From Bryobacteraceae bacterium CoA2 C42 (lineage in GTDB: Bacteria; Acidobacteriota; Terriglobia; Bryobacterales; Bryobacteraceae): a DNA stretch of 33,173 nucleotides. This document shows positions 6,413 through 15,698 of the stretch, in pieces. The stretch covers positions 1-33,173 of the forward strand of contig JAINDL010000108.1 of the NCBI GenBank assembly GCA_019931245.1, given 5' to 3'. The notes beneath the pieces were generated by a model, which saw only the letters and a list, made by a program, of their open reading frames with translations, did no database searches and was not told the DNA's origin. The stretch's first letter is position 1; each line of letters starts with the position of its first letter. The translations under genes and the position numbers were made by a program.

Positions 6413-8733
6413 CGGATTTCGACCGGCACCCCCGGGGTCTGCGCCGGCACCGGCTGGAGCTTCGAGTTCTTGAGACTGCTATCGAGAACGGTCACCGTGG
6501 TCTGCCCGGCCGCCAAGGCCTGGAAGGTCAGCGAGAGCAGCGCCCCCGACCCGTTCAGCCCCGGCACCCCGGGCAGGCGGTTGAGAATCACCGACACCTC
6601 GCCGGCCGCCGGCGCGTCCTGGAAGGTGAAGTTCACCCGCTGGCCGTCCCCCGACAGGAACGCACCGGCGGTGGCGGTCGCCAGCTTCAACTTTTTGGGA
6701 TCGTACTTGACCTTCATCGGCGCCGAGAACAGGTCCTGCGCCTCGGCCACCTGCAACGTCACCACGACGGGGGAACCCGCTTTGGTGACGACCCCTTCCG
6801 GCTGCCACACCAGCTTCACCGGCGGGGCCGGCTTCACCACACTCGCCTTGGGCGCATCGGCCGCCGGCTTCGGTGCCTCCAGGCCGCCCGCGGCGGGCGC
6901 AACAGGGGCGGTGCCGCCCGCCGGCTCCGGAATCGAGCGGATCAGCCGGATGGTCTGGTCGGCGCCCGCCGCAATTCCACGCAGGTTCACCGGGGTGATC
7001 TCCTGGCTCCGCACGATGTGGGGCACCAGGGCGATCATCAGTTCACTTTCGGTCCGGTTGATCGACTCGTTCGAAAACAGCCGGCCCAGATAGGGGATCT
7101 GCATCAGCAGCGGAATGCCGCTGTTGGTCCGGGTCTCGTTCTGCTGCACGAGACCACCAATGAGGTTCATCTCGCCTTCGCGCAACCGCAGGTCGTGAAT
7201 CACCTTGCGCTGACCGATCACCGGCTGCTGGATGCCGCCGATATCGATGCGCTCCCGGACAGTCGAGATATCAATCTCAACGTGCAGCGAGACCTCATCG
7301 GCCCCGTGGATCTTGGGCAGGATATCGACGTTGACGCCAACGTCGAGATATTGGAACTGCGTGTTGACGAGCGGGCTCACGCCGCCGCCGCCCAACCCGA
7401 TGCCGGGCTGAAACGACCCGGAGGCGGTCGGCACCTTCTCGCCGATCTTGAGCGAAGCCTTCATGCCATCGGCCGCCCGCACCTGCGGGGTCTGCCGCAC
7501 CTTGGCGTTGCTGTCCGACATCACCGCCCGCAGAATCGCGCTCGGCAGGTTAATGGCAAAATCGCCCGCCGTGAGCGAGGTGAGCTTGTCCAGCCGTACC
7601 GTGTTGCCCGTGCCGGCCGAGCCAAGCGCCGGGGTCACCCCGACGCTGATGCCGTTGCTGGTGCTCGACCCGCTCGTCGACGACAGGGCCGAAGCCAGAT
7701 CGCGCGTGCGCCCGCGGCTCGTCTCGATCACGATCACATCCACCAGCACCTCGGGCTTGGGCTTGTCGAGGTCCTGCAGCAGCTTTTCAACGAGCGCCAC
7801 CTGATCCACCGTGCCACGGGCCAGAATCGCGTTCTGGGCGTTATAAGTAAACAGCCGGCGGATCTCGGTCACCGACCGGATGGCCACGGAAATCTCGTTC
7901 AACTCCTGCACGCTGGTAATGTTCTGCAGGTAGAAGACCTTCACCACGTTCTCTTCGTAATCCCGCCGCTTGGTGACGTTGTCGTTGGTGAGAAAGATGG
8001 TGTTGGGGTTGAGCGGCTTCCAGAACATCTTGGTCAGGGTCGACAGGTGCTCGAGGGCGTCGTCGAGCGTTGTGTTCGTCAGATCGACCGAAAAATTCTT
8101 CGACGGCTGCTGCATCTCCGGGTCAAAGACCACGTTGATGCCGGTGAGCTTGCCGAGGGTCTCGTACAGAACCCGGATGTTCTGATTGTTCATCTTGAGC
8201 GAGGTGACCTGCCGCGACAGGGGTTTCAACTCGGGGGCGGCCTGAATCCGCCCGATCTTTTCTTCACTCTCGCGCCGGGCCGATTCGACCGGAGTCAGGC
8301 CGCGCTCCTCGGGAGCGAGCTTGGCGCCCCGCCGCCGCTCGGCATCGAGCAGCGCCTTGGTCCGCTTAATCTCCTGAATGGCGATCGCGCTCGACGGATC
8401 GGTCAGAAAGGCGCGCTCAAACTCGGTCAACGCCTCTTCGAGCTTGCCTTCGGAGCGAAGTGTCTGCGCCCTCTGCGTGCGGCGCGCGCCGGCCTCAAAG
8501 CGCGTCCGCCGGTGGCCGATCTGATAGTTACTCTCGGCCGGGTCCTCGCGCAGCGCATTCTCATACTCTTCAAAGGCCTTTTCCCAATCTCCGGCGTTTT
8601 CGGCCTTTTTTGCCGCGGCGTAGAACCGGTCGCCCTTGCGCGTCTTGCCCGCAACCGGTCCGGGCGCGAGCAAAATCAGGACGAGAAGGCAGGAGAGCGT
8701 TTGTCCCGTGGTTAACCTATTGAATCCAATCAT
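6409..8733 (-). CDS. Secretin (GspD/PilQ-type) with TPR-like N-terminus and C-terminal cohesin-like domain
   Basis: This is a 774-aa outer-membrane channel protein. From the ATG at 8733 it has a signal peptide (ending APGPVAG), TPR-like helices to about 140, an STN-type domain (LGKLTGINVVFDPEMQ, about 180-250), a secretin N domain (about 255-335) and the secretin barrel (LDVGVNVDILPKI to SELMIALVPHIVR, about 455-620). A Pro/Ala-rich linker then leads to a cohesin-like beta domain (about 675-774; FSAPMKVKYDPKKLKL). An ATG at 8757 is an alternative start. It heads an operon with two pseudopilins, so it should form the exit pore for a type II-like secretion or pilus system. The cohesin-like end is absent from standard GspD and may bind a partner at the pore. 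Confidence 0.92.
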   Translation of the reverse strand: MIGFNRLTTGQTLSCLLVLILLAPGPVAGKTRKGDRFYAAAKKAENAGDWEKAFEEYENALREDPAESNYQIGHRRTRFEAGARRTQRAQTLRSEGKLEEALTEFERAFLTDPSSAIAIQEIKRTKALLDAERRRGAKLAPEERGLTPVESARRESEEKIGRIQAAPELKPLSRQVTSLKMNNQNIRVLYETLGKLTGINVVFDPEMQQPSKNFSVDLTNTTLDDALEHLSTLTKMFWKPLNPNTIFLTNDNVTKRRDYEENVVKVFYLQNITSVQELNEISVAIRSVTEIRRLFTYNAQNAILARGTVDQVALVEKLLQDLDKPKPEVLVDVIVIETSRGRTRDLASALSSTSGSSTSNGISVGVTPALGSAGTGNTVRLDKLTSLTAGDFAINLPSAILRAVMSDSNAKVRQTPQVRAADGMKASLKIGEKVPTASGSFQPGIGLGGGGVSPLVNTQFQYLDVGVNVDILPKIHGADEVSLHVEIDISTVRERIDIGGIQQPVIGQRKVIHDLRLREGEMNLIGGLVQQNETRTNSGIPLLMQIPYLGRLFSNESINRTESELMIALVPHIVRSQEITPVNLRGIAAGADQTIRLIRSIPEPAGGTAPVAPAAGGLEAPKPAADAPKASVVKPAPPVKLVWQPEGVVTKAGSPVVVTLQVAEAQDLFSAPMKVKYDPKKLKLATATAGAFLSGDGQRVNFTFQDAPAAGEVSVILNRLPGVPGLNGSGALLSLTFQALAAGQTTVTVLDSSLKNSKLQPVPAQTPGVPVEIR

Positions 8734-8836
8734 TTTAAAAAGAGGGCATGGTATCATCAGGACTACCGCTCGCGCGGCTGGACCAATCCCTAATTAGGCA
8801 AGACGTCGGGACGAGCCGCTGCGTGGAGAACAAAAC

Positions 8837-9316
8837 GTGGCAACCGCAAAATCCGACTCCGGCATCAAGATCATCGCCGACAACCGGCAGGCCGGACACA
8901 ACTATTTCCTACTCGACCGCTGGGAGGCCGGCGTTGTCCTCTCGGGCACCGAGGTGAAGGCCGCCCGCGGCGGCAAGGTGCAACTGAAGGATGCCTTTGC
9001 CGAGGTGCGGGATAACGAAGCCTGGGTGGTGAACGCCCACATTGCCGAATACTCGCACGGCAATATTGCCAACCACGTCCCGATGCGCAAGCGAAAGCTG
9101 CTGCTGCACCGGCGCGAGATCGAAAAACTCCGGGGACAGACGCGCGAAAAGGGCCTGTCGCTGGTCATCACCAAAATGTATTTCAAGGGCGGCAAAATCA
9201 AGCTGGAAGTCGCTCTCGCCAAGGGCAAAAAGCTTCATGACAAGCGTGAGGCCGAGCGCACGCGCGAGCAGAACGCCGAAGCGCGGGCCGCCATGAACCG
9301 CTCTCTTAAAGGGTAA
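8837..9316 (+). CDS. smpB: SsrA-binding protein SmpB
   Basis: This is a 159-aa member of the SmpB family, near the usual length. Characteristic segments are [55 protein letters not shown] and the basic C-terminal tail beginning [12 protein letters not shown]. SmpB binds tmRNA (SsrA), brings it to stalled ribosomes and allows trans-translation in the cytoplasm. The start is GTG at 8837, with GGAG about 10 bases upstream. The gene lies 2 bp before pepA, so the two are likely co-transcribed. It is divergent from the secretin operon. Confidence 0.97.
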   Translation: MATAKSDSGIKIIADNRQAGHNYFLLDRWEAGVVLSGTEVKAARGGKVQLKDAFAEVRDNEAWVVNAHIAEYSHGNIANHVPMRKRKLLLHRREIEKLRGQTREKGLSLVITKMYFKGGKIKLEVALAKGKKLHDKREAERTREQNAEARAAMNRSLKG

Positions 9317-9318
9317 GC

Positions 9319-10755
9319 ATGAACGTAGAATTCCACAGCATTCCTTTCTCCTCCGTCGCGGCCGATGCGCTGCTGATGCTCCATTTTGAGGACGACGCCT
9401 CGCCCGCCCACGAGTGGTTCAGCGAACTGGCAGCTTCGGGCGAAGCCAAGGGCAAGGTGTTTGATCTGTCCGTGCTCCACCGCCCGGCGGGTTTTGCCGC
9501 CAAGCGCCTGGTGGCGGCCGGCGCGGGTCCGGCGCGTTCGTTTACGCCCGCCGTGCTGCGGAAGGTCACCGGCGCGGCGGTCCGGGCGCTGAAGACGAAG
9601 GGCGTGCGGTCGATCGCGCTGTGCCTGGACCATCCCTACGCCGAGGCGGCGCTGGCCGCGGCGGCGGTGGAAGGGGCCGTGCTGGGCAACTACGAGGTCG
9701 ATGTCCACAAGTCCGAGGGCCGGGCGACGGATCTCGCCACTTTTCATCTCGTCTCACCGGCCGACCTCGCTCCGGCGGTGGCGCACGGGGAGACGATCGC
9801 CCAGGCGCAGAATTTCGCCCGGGGCCTCGTGAACGAACCCGGCAACCTGCTGCCGCCGCTCGAACTGGCCGCGCGGGCGGCCAAGATGGCGGGCGAACAA
9901 GGACTCGATTGCGAGATTCTCGACGAAGACCGGATGCGGCAGTTGGGCATGGGCTCGCTGCTCGGCGTCGCGATGGGTTCGGACCAGCCGCCGGCGATGA
10001 TCATCCTGCGCTACACCCCGGCTACGCCCTCGCCGGACCACCTTTGCTTGATCGGCAAGGGCGTCACGTTCGATACGGGCGGGGTGTCGATCAAGCCGTC
10101 CGACGGCATGGAGAAGATGAAGTACGACATGGCGGGCGGCGCGGCGGTGCTGGGCGCCATGCAGGCGATTGCGCAGTTGAAGCCGCCGGTGGCGGTGACC
10201 GCGATCGTGCCGACGGTCGAAAATATGTGCGGCGGCCGCGCGCTGCGGCCCGGCGACATTGTGACCTCGCTGAGCGGTAAAACCATCGAAGTGCTCAACA
10301 CGGACGCCGAAGGCCGGCTGATTCTGGTCGACGCCATTGAGTACGCCCGGCGACTGGGGGTGACGCACATGGTGGACGCCGCCACGCTGACGGGCGCCAT
10401 TGTGGTGGCCCTGGGCCATGTCCACGTGGGCGCGTTCACCAACGACGAAGAGATGCTCGGCCGCGTGCTGGCTTCGGCGCGCGCGCAGGGCGAAAACCTG
10501 TGGCACATGCCGCTTGATGACGACTACAAAGACTATCTGAAGACGCCCTTCGCCGACCTGCCCAACATTGGCGGACGCTGGGGCGGCGCCGTCACCGCGG
10601 CCTACTTTCTCAAGGAGTGGACCGGGGGGACGCCGTGGGTGCACCTCGACATCGCCGGCACCGCGTGGCTCGAAGAGACCAAGCCGTTTCTGGCGAAGGG
10701 GCCGACGGGGGTCTGCGTGCGGACGTTTATCGACCTGGCGCTGAACTGGCGGTAG
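9319..10755 (+). CDS. pepA: Leucyl aminopeptidase (M17 family)
   Basis: This 478-aa cytoplasmic M17 aminopeptidase contains the signature NTDAEGRL. By alignment with E. coli PepA (constant offset of 23) the two-metal ligands are Lys247, Asp252, Asp270, Asp329 and Glu331, and the catalytic residues are Lys259 and Arg333. All are present. It removes N-terminal residues such as leucine from peptides and helps recycle peptides; some homologues also bind DNA, which cannot be judged here. It starts 2 bp after smpB, preceded by AAAGGG, and ends 18 bp from a convergent gene. Confidence 0.96.
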   Translation: MNVEFHSIPFSSVAADALLMLHFEDDASPAHEWFSELAASGEAKGKVFDLSVLHRPAGFAAKRLVAAGAGPARSFTPAVLRKVTGAAVRALKTKGVRSIALCLDHPYAEAALAAAAVEGAVLGNYEVDVHKSEGRATDLATFHLVSPADLAPAVAHGETIAQAQNFARGLVNEPGNLLPPLELAARAAKMAGEQGLDCEILDEDRMRQLGMGSLLGVAMGSDQPPAMIILRYTPATPSPDHLCLIGKGVTFDTGGVSIKPSDGMEKMKYDMAGGAAVLGAMQAIAQLKPPVAVTAIVPTVENMCGGRALRPGDIVTSLSGKTIEVLNTDAEGRLILVDAIEYARRLGVTHMVDAATLTGAIVVALGHVHVGAFTNDEEMLGRVLASARAQGENLWHMPLDDDYKDYLKTPFADLPNIGGRWGGAVTAAYFLKEWTGGTPWVHLDIAGTAWLEETKPFLAKGPTGVCVRTFIDLALNWR

Positions 10756-10773
10756 GCCGGTTCGCGGCGCGGG

Positions 10774-11121
10774 TTACTTCAATTCAATCACCAGGGTCCG
10801 ATAGGGTTTGGCGCCGAGGTTCTTCAGCACAGGAGCGTCTTCGCCCTGGTCATGCCAGATGATGTCGCCGCTCTTGCGGGTCCGCACGGTGCGCTCTTTG
10901 GTCGTCGAATCGATGCGCTCGTATTGTGAGTCATCGAGGAAGACGATCACCTGGTCCGTCGGCCGGATGTAGCGTTCGCGGGCGACGCCGGGGGCGTAGA
11001 GCACCTCTTTGACGCGGACGCGGGCGTTGTCCAGTTTCACGGTTTCGGGCGTGGGTGCGCCGGTGAGGGCGAGATAGGTTAGGGCGGAGGAGAGCAGAGC
11101 CGTCAGCAGAATTTTTTTCAC
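10774..11121 (-). CDS. Small exported hypothetical protein, possibly cupin-like
   Basis: This 115-aa protein begins at GTG 11121 with a hydrophobic export signal (KKILLTALLSSALTYLALTG). The mature part reads as a single beta-rich domain (VRVKEVLYAPGVARERYIRP, QVIVFLDDSQYERI, SGDIIWHDQGE, YRTLVIEL) that resembles a small cupin-like barrel; this is pattern recognition only. The GTG overlaps the stop of the MFS gene (GTGA), so translation is coupled. A role in sensing or binding the transported compound is possible, but nothing shows it. Confidence 0.7.
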   Translation of the reverse strand: MKKILLTALLSSALTYLALTGAPTPETVKLDNARVRVKEVLYAPGVARERYIRPTDQVIVFLDDSQYERIDSTTKERTVRTRKSGDIIWHDQGEDAPVLKNLGAKPYRTLVIELK

Positions 11122-12353
11122 GAGGTCACCAAACGGGGAACGTAGCGTTCCCGCACGAGAAAGACGTACGCACAAATGCCGAGCAGCAGCAGCCCGAAGA
11201 TGAAGGCCATGGGCACCTCGTAGGTGCCGGTCGTCTCCTTGAGCCACCCGGTGAGCAGGGGGGCGACGATGCCGGAGCCGTTCGAAGCGAAGTTCTGCAC
11301 GCCGGCGATGCGGCCGGCGAGGGCGCCGCCGGGGATGAGCGTCTGGGTGAGCGCCCAGTAGTTGGCCGTGGCGAGGCCCAGGCCGGTCAACGAGATGACG
11401 GCGAAGATCATGGCCACATTCGTGTCGCTGCTGAGAGCGCCGATCAACTCGGTCGAGGCGAGTCCCAGGCCGGCCAGGGTGAATCCTTTGCGTACTTTGA
11501 CGGCGTCCCAGCCGCGGGCGATCATGCGGTCGGCCACCAGGCCGGCCAGAATGGCGGCGGTGCCCATGCCGCTGAAACTCGCCGAGGCGATGATGCCCAT
11601 CTGCTCCGGCGTCATGCCCCGCTGCTCAACGAGATAGGCGGGCAGCCAGGTCATCGAGAAGAAGACGAAGTAGTTGTAACAGAAGGTTCCGAGGATCACT
11701 CCGTAAATCAGCGGGGTCTTGAAGACCTCGGCAAACGGCAGCGCCGGGCCGGTGTCGCTGGCCGCGGCGGCGCTCGCCAGCGCGCGGTCGTCGTTGCGCA
11801 CCATGAAAATCCAGGGAATCAGCCACACCATGCCGCCGAGGCCGAGGATCAGAAACATGTTCTGCCATCCGTAGTCGCGACTCAGGAACGCCGCAATCGG
11901 GATCCCGATACCCGGGCCGTACTTGGTGCCGGCCATGTAGATCCCGACAGCGAGGCCGCGCTGGCTTTCCGGCACGTTGAAGCGGATCCAACGCATGCTC
12001 GCCGGGGTGACAATCGCCTCGCCGATGCCGAGCAGCAAGCGGAGCGCAACGATCTGGCCGACCGTGGTGGCGAACGCCGTCGCGGCGCTGAACAGACTCC
12101 ACAGCACGAAGCTGATCGCGTACGGCCACTTGACTCCGTAGCGGTCCACCACATAGCCTGCGGGAATCTGCAGAAAGGCGTAGCTCCAAAAAAATGCCGA
12201 ATTCAGCGCGCCGCGCTGGCTATCGGTCAGCTGAAACAGTTTGCGGAACGCGGGTAAAGCCAGGGCCACGGAGATGTTCGCCCGGTCCACGTAGGCGATA
12301 ATCATCCCAAGGCTCAGCAGGCAGACAACAGCCCATCGCAGAGCAGACGGCAT
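11118..12353 (-). CDS. MFS transporter, anion:cation symporter (ACS) type
   Basis: This 411-aa protein has about 12 hydrophobic segments. The N-terminal words MIIAYVDRANISVALALPA, the loop GYVVDRYGVKWPYA and the region LGIGEAIVTPASMRWI are typical of the ACS family, which imports sugar acids such as hexuronates, glucarate or galactonate with protons. The ATG at 12353 puts the first membrane helix close to the N-terminus; an upstream GTG (12380) is less likely. The substrate cannot be set from sequence alone. An enolase-superfamily sugar-acid-dehydratase-like protein is encoded elsewhere in the window, which fits. It is divergent from the MscS gene. Confidence 0.9.
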   Translation of the reverse strand: MPSALRWAVVCLLSLGMIIAYVDRANISVALALPAFRKLFQLTDSQRGALNSAFFWSYAFLQIPAGYVVDRYGVKWPYAISFVLWSLFSAATAFATTVGQIVALRLLLGIGEAIVTPASMRWIRFNVPESQRGLAVGIYMAGTKYGPGIGIPIAAFLSRDYGWQNMFLILGLGGMVWLIPWIFMVRNDDRALASAAAASDTGPALPFAEVFKTPLIYGVILGTFCYNYFVFFSMTWLPAYLVEQRGMTPEQMGIIASASFSGMGTAAILAGLVADRMIARGWDAVKVRKGFTLAGLGLASTELIGALSSDTNVAMIFAVISLTGLGLATANYWALTQTLIPGGALAGRIAGVQNFASNGSGIVAPLLTGWLKETTGTYEVPMAFIFGLLLLGICAYVFLVRERYVPRLVTS

Positions 12354-12409
12354 GGGGGTTTGGGTTGACAAGCAAACCACCCTATCACAACAAGGAGACT
12401 TTGTAACGC

Positions 12410-13219
12410 ATGGACATCAATCAAGTCATCGCCACCGCCACGGCGGTGGGAACGGCGGTCGGCCTCAAAATTCTCGGCGCGCTGGCGCTATGGATTGTCG
12501 GCCGCTGGGCGATCGCGATCATCATGAGCATTTCGCGCAAGGCCATGGAGGTACGGAAGGTGGACGCCACCCTGGTCACCTACCTGCTGGCCAGCATCTC
12601 CGTCGGGTTGAACATTGCCCTGGCGATCGCCATTCTCGGCGTGTTCGGCATCGAGACCACCTCGTTCGCCGCCCTGCTGGCCGCGGCCGGCATTGCGATT
12701 GGCGCGGCGTGGGCGGGACTACTCGCCAACTTCGCCGCCGGCATTTTCCTGATCATTCTGCGGCCTTTCAAGGTGGGCGACTTCATCAGCGTCGGCGGCG
12801 TCACCGGCACCGTCCGCGCCATCGGCCTGTTCGGCACCACCATCGACACGCCCGACAACGTCCTCACCATCGTCGGCAACAACAAGGTGTTCTCCGACAA
12901 CATCCAGAACTTCAGCGCCAACGCCTACCGCCGGGTGGACCTGACGGCGCAGTTGAACGGCGCGGTGGACCACCGGGCGGCGATCGCCCTGCTCAAGCAG
13001 CGCGTGGCGGCCATCCCGAACGTGATCGCCTCCCCGGCGCCCGATATCGAAATCAGCACCTTCACCATGGCCGGCCCAGTACTGGTCGTCCGCCCCTACA
13101 CCCACACCGACCACTACTGGCAGGTCTACTTCGATACCAACCGCATCATTCGCGAATCATTCGCGGAGGCCGGTTTCCCGGCCCCCGAAACCCACTACAT
13201 CATCACCAAGCGGGACTGA
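12410..13219 (+). CDS. Small-conductance mechanosensitive channel (MscS family)
   Basis: This 269-aa protein has the MscS layout: three membrane helices in the first ~125 residues, a Gly/Ala-rich pore helix (LLAAAGIAIGAAWAGLLANF, about 88-107), then the beta domain with RPFKVGDFISVGGVTGTV and the mixed C-terminal domain. It opens under membrane tension to release solutes during osmotic downshock. AAGGAG lies about 12 bases before the ATG. Its 3' end is 5 bp from the convergent bacterioferritin gene. The length is close to E. coli MscS (286 aa). Confidence 0.95.
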   Translation: MDINQVIATATAVGTAVGLKILGALALWIVGRWAIAIIMSISRKAMEVRKVDATLVTYLLASISVGLNIALAIAILGVFGIETTSFAALLAAAGIAIGAAWAGLLANFAAGIFLIILRPFKVGDFISVGGVTGTVRAIGLFGTTIDTPDNVLTIVGNNKVFSDNIQNFSANAYRRVDLTAQLNGAVDHRAAIALLKQRVAAIPNVIASPAPDIEISTFTMAGPVLVVRPYTHTDHYWQVYFDTNRIIRESFAEAGFPAPETHYIITKRD

Positions 13220-13224
13220 GCGCG

Positions 13225-13707
13225 CTAGTGCGATGAGTTGATGTCAATCTGCTGGGCGAGGTAGTTCGGCGCGCCGACTTCCTGGATCAGGTGCAATTGC
13301 GCTTCGAGCCAGTCGACGTGATGCTCCTCGTCCAGCAGAATCTTCTTGAACAGTTCGAGCGAACCGTTGTCGCCGGCTTCGAGCGACACCGCAATCGCTT
13401 TGTTCAACCGGGCCACCGCCTCGTATTCGAGCGCGAGGTCATTTTCAAACTGCTCCTTGACGGTCTTGCCGATCCGCAGGCGGAACAGTTCGGCCATCTC
13501 GGGATCGCCTTCGAGATACAGAATCCGCTCAATGAGCGATTCGGCGTGCATCATCTCCTCGATCGATTCCTTGCGGGTGTATTTGCTCAGTTTGGTATAA
13601 CCCCAGTTTTCGAGCATCTCGGCGTGGAGAAAGTACTGATTGATGGCCGTCAACTCGGCCTTCAGCACTTCGTTCAAATACGCAATGACGTTTGGATTGC
13701 CTACCAT
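13225..13707 (-). CDS. bfr: Bacterioferritin
   Basis: This 160-aa iron-storage protein has all ferroxidase ligands: Glu18, Glu51, His54, Glu94, Glu127 and His130, numbered as in E. coli Bfr. The haem ligand Met52 is present too, which separates it from plain ferritin. It assembles as a 24-subunit cage in the cytoplasm that oxidises Fe(II) and stores it. No bacterioferritin-associated ferredoxin (Bfd) gene is adjacent. A TGATACACT element ends about 6 bases before the ATG, with GAGGGT immediately upstream; start signals are compressed. Confidence 0.96.
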   Translation of the reverse strand: MVGNPNVIAYLNEVLKAELTAINQYFLHAEMLENWGYTKLSKYTRKESIEEMMHAESLIERILYLEGDPEMAELFRLRIGKTVKEQFENDLALEYEAVARLNKAIAVSLEAGDNGSLELFKKILLDEEHHVDWLEAQLHLIQEVGAPNYLAQQIDINSSH

Positions 13708-13905
13708 ACCCTCAGTGTATCAGCCCGGTTTCGCCCCCCCCGGGCTTTAGCGGTTAGCCAGGTGATTGCCGTCCGCCTTCGTCTGCTTGGACATCGACGC
13801 CAGTGGGCGGACCCGCGGATCAACCGGCGGTAGTGCCCAGGAAAACCATCTTTCCGGAGCCCGGCCGGGGCCTGCCCGACTTTCCGCCCGGCGCGGGCAA
13901 ACCGC

Positions 13906-15606
13906 TCAGGACACCTGTGCGAATTTCCGACAGCCGCCGGCTTGAGCGAGAACGCGTGCCGCCGTCTCCTTGCCCATGTAGCGGTCGAGCAGCGCCCGTT
14001 CGCTGTCGCGGAGATCGACGAGGATCATGCCATCAAGAGCGTTGGCAAACCGGGGGTCGACGCTGAAGGCCAGCATCTTCGCCCCCAGACGGCAGTACTG
14101 GCGCAGCAGCACCGGCAGGCCTTTGCCATCCGGTTCCAGGTCCATGATCGGGGCGCCCAACTCTTCGGGATCCCGGGCCAGTTGGACGAGCGAATCGACT
14201 TCCCATTCCACCAGCAGCTTGCGAAAGGGACGCCGCGAGCGGACGAGGCGGGCCAACTCCGCATCGCGCTGCCGGGTTTCGAAGTACCGCACGATCAGGC
14301 GCCGCGACATCTCCGAATAGTCGTTGCTGACGCTGACCGCGCCGAACAGCACGAGCGCCTCCGGGCGGCGCGCGACATACTGCCCGATGCCTTTCCACAG
14401 CAGCAGCAGCGGCGCGTACTGCCGCTGATACTCCGGCCGCACGAAACTCCGGCCCAACTCAACCGCCGGGCCGATCCGCTGCAGGAACCGGCGGTCGAAC
14501 CAGAACAGCGTGCGGGAGTATAGATCGTCCAGCGGCACATCGGCGGTATGCACCAGCCGGTAGCCGCCGGCAATCTCGCGCCGCTCCCGGTTCCAGACAA
14601 ACAACTGCTGATAGTGCCGGTCGAAGCGATCCAGGTCAATGGCCCGTCCGCATCCCTCGCCCACAGCGCGAAAGGTAGCCTCCCGCAGGCGGCCAATCTC
14701 GGTGAGGATGCCGGGGATCTGCCGGGCCGCGGCGTACCAGACCGACAGCTCCCTGCTCTCCTCAAGCAGTTGACTGGCCGGCAGCGCCGCCACCTCTCCC
14801 GCGAGCAGATCGGGGGAGACGGGTGCGGCCAATGGCTCCTGCTCGCCAAGCGTGGCGTGGGCCGCCGGCCGGCCGCGCTTGGCGAGCAGGTAGGTGCGGG
14901 AACGCAGATACTCAGCCGCCGTCCGGTCATCGCCGAAACCGTCGAGCGTGGCCGCCGGTACGGGGCGGCCGATGCGCACCTCGACGGGATGGCCGCGCTT
15001 GTTCAGGAACTCCGCCGGCAGGGCCGCGGTGCGCAGTTTGGCGTGCAGAAGCCCCAGTAAATGAAAGTTCAACGAGTTACTGCCGGAGAAGAAGAAGGGA
15101 ACGGTCACGGCGCCGGTCTTGCGCGCCAGCCACGCCGCCGAAGGAATCCACGCCGGGTCGACGATGCCCCGCCGCTTGACGTCAATCGTCGAGACGGTCC
15201 CGGCCGGAAACAGCACGAGCAGTCCCCCGCCCTGCAGCCACGTCAGGCACTCCCGCAGGCCGCGCGAGTTGAAGCGCGCCGCCTGGCTGCGGTCCGCAAT
15301 CGGGTCGACCCAGATGCAGATCCGGTTCAGTTCGGTGATCTCGGCGAGCAGTTGGTTGGTGACGATGCGTACGTCCGGCCGCAGCGGCGTCAGCAGTTGG
15401 GTCAGCAGGAGACCTTCGAGCATGCCGTAGGGATGATTGCAGACGATCACGGCCGGCCCCGTCCGCGGAATCCGCGCCAGGTCCGCTTCGTGCCAGTGCA
15501 GCTTCACCCCCAACTCCTCCATCATCCGGCGCGTCAGCGCGCGCTCGTCCCCGCCGCGCGTCCGGGCGTAGAACTCCCGCAGCGCTTTGATTTGAAAGGC
15601 GTCCAT
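13906..15606 (-). CDS. olsF: OlsF-like bifunctional acyltransferase (ornithine-lipid type)
   Basis: This 566-aa protein has two domains. The first (about 30-240) is a PlsC-type O-acyltransferase: the NHPYGMLEG block stands for the HX4D region (His58, Glu where relatives often have Asp) and FPAGTVS is the binding motif. The second (about 290-560) is a GNAT-type N-acyltransferase like OlsB/hemolysin family proteins (YRLVHT, ELGRSFVRPEYQ, YSEMSRRLIVRYFE). This order and length match OlsF, known to make ornithine lipids in one protein: the C-terminal part N-acylates ornithine and the N-terminal part adds the second chain. It would act at the inner membrane. The amine acceptor here (ornithine, glycine or other) is inferred, not shown. 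Confidence 0.75.
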   Translation of the reverse strand: MDAFQIKALREFYARTRGGDERALTRRMMEELGVKLHWHEADLARIPRTGPAVIVCNHPYGMLEGLLLTQLLTPLRPDVRIVTNQLLAEITELNRICIWVDPIADRSQAARFNSRGLRECLTWLQGGGLLVLFPAGTVSTIDVKRRGIVDPAWIPSAAWLARKTGAVTVPFFFSGSNSLNFHLLGLLHAKLRTAALPAEFLNKRGHPVEVRIGRPVPAATLDGFGDDRTAAEYLRSRTYLLAKRGRPAAHATLGEQEPLAAPVSPDLLAGEVAALPASQLLEESRELSVWYAAARQIPGILTEIGRLREATFRAVGEGCGRAIDLDRFDRHYQQLFVWNRERREIAGGYRLVHTADVPLDDLYSRTLFWFDRRFLQRIGPAVELGRSFVRPEYQRQYAPLLLLWKGIGQYVARRPEALVLFGAVSVSNDYSEMSRRLIVRYFETRQRDAELARLVRSRRPFRKLLVEWEVDSLVQLARDPEELGAPIMDLEPDGKGLPVLLRQYCRLGAKMLAFSVDPRFANALDGMILVDLRDSERALLDRYMGKETAARVLAQAGGCRKFAQVS

Positions 15607-15661
15607 TGAGCCCGAGATTACGCCGCCCGGATTGCACGCCGATGAAGAATCCGTTATGTTT

Positions 15662-15690
15662 CTGTCAACTTAGGGCGCCGCTGCTACAAT
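15662..15690 (+). promoter_or_regulatory. Putative sigma-70-type promoter for gcvT operon
   Basis: A CTGTCA (-35) at 15662-15667 is separated by 17 bases from TACAAT (-10, 5 of 6 consensus) at 15685-15690. The gcvT ATG begins only 8 bases after the -10, so the transcript would start at or within one or two bases of the ATG. No Shine-Dalgarno sequence is present. Confidence 0.6.
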
Positions 15691-15698
15691 GAGCTTTC

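Noticed and set aside
12365-12388. TTGACA followed by TATCAC upstream of the MscS gene
   Set aside because: The spacer is only 12 bases, too short for a standard sigma-70 promoter.
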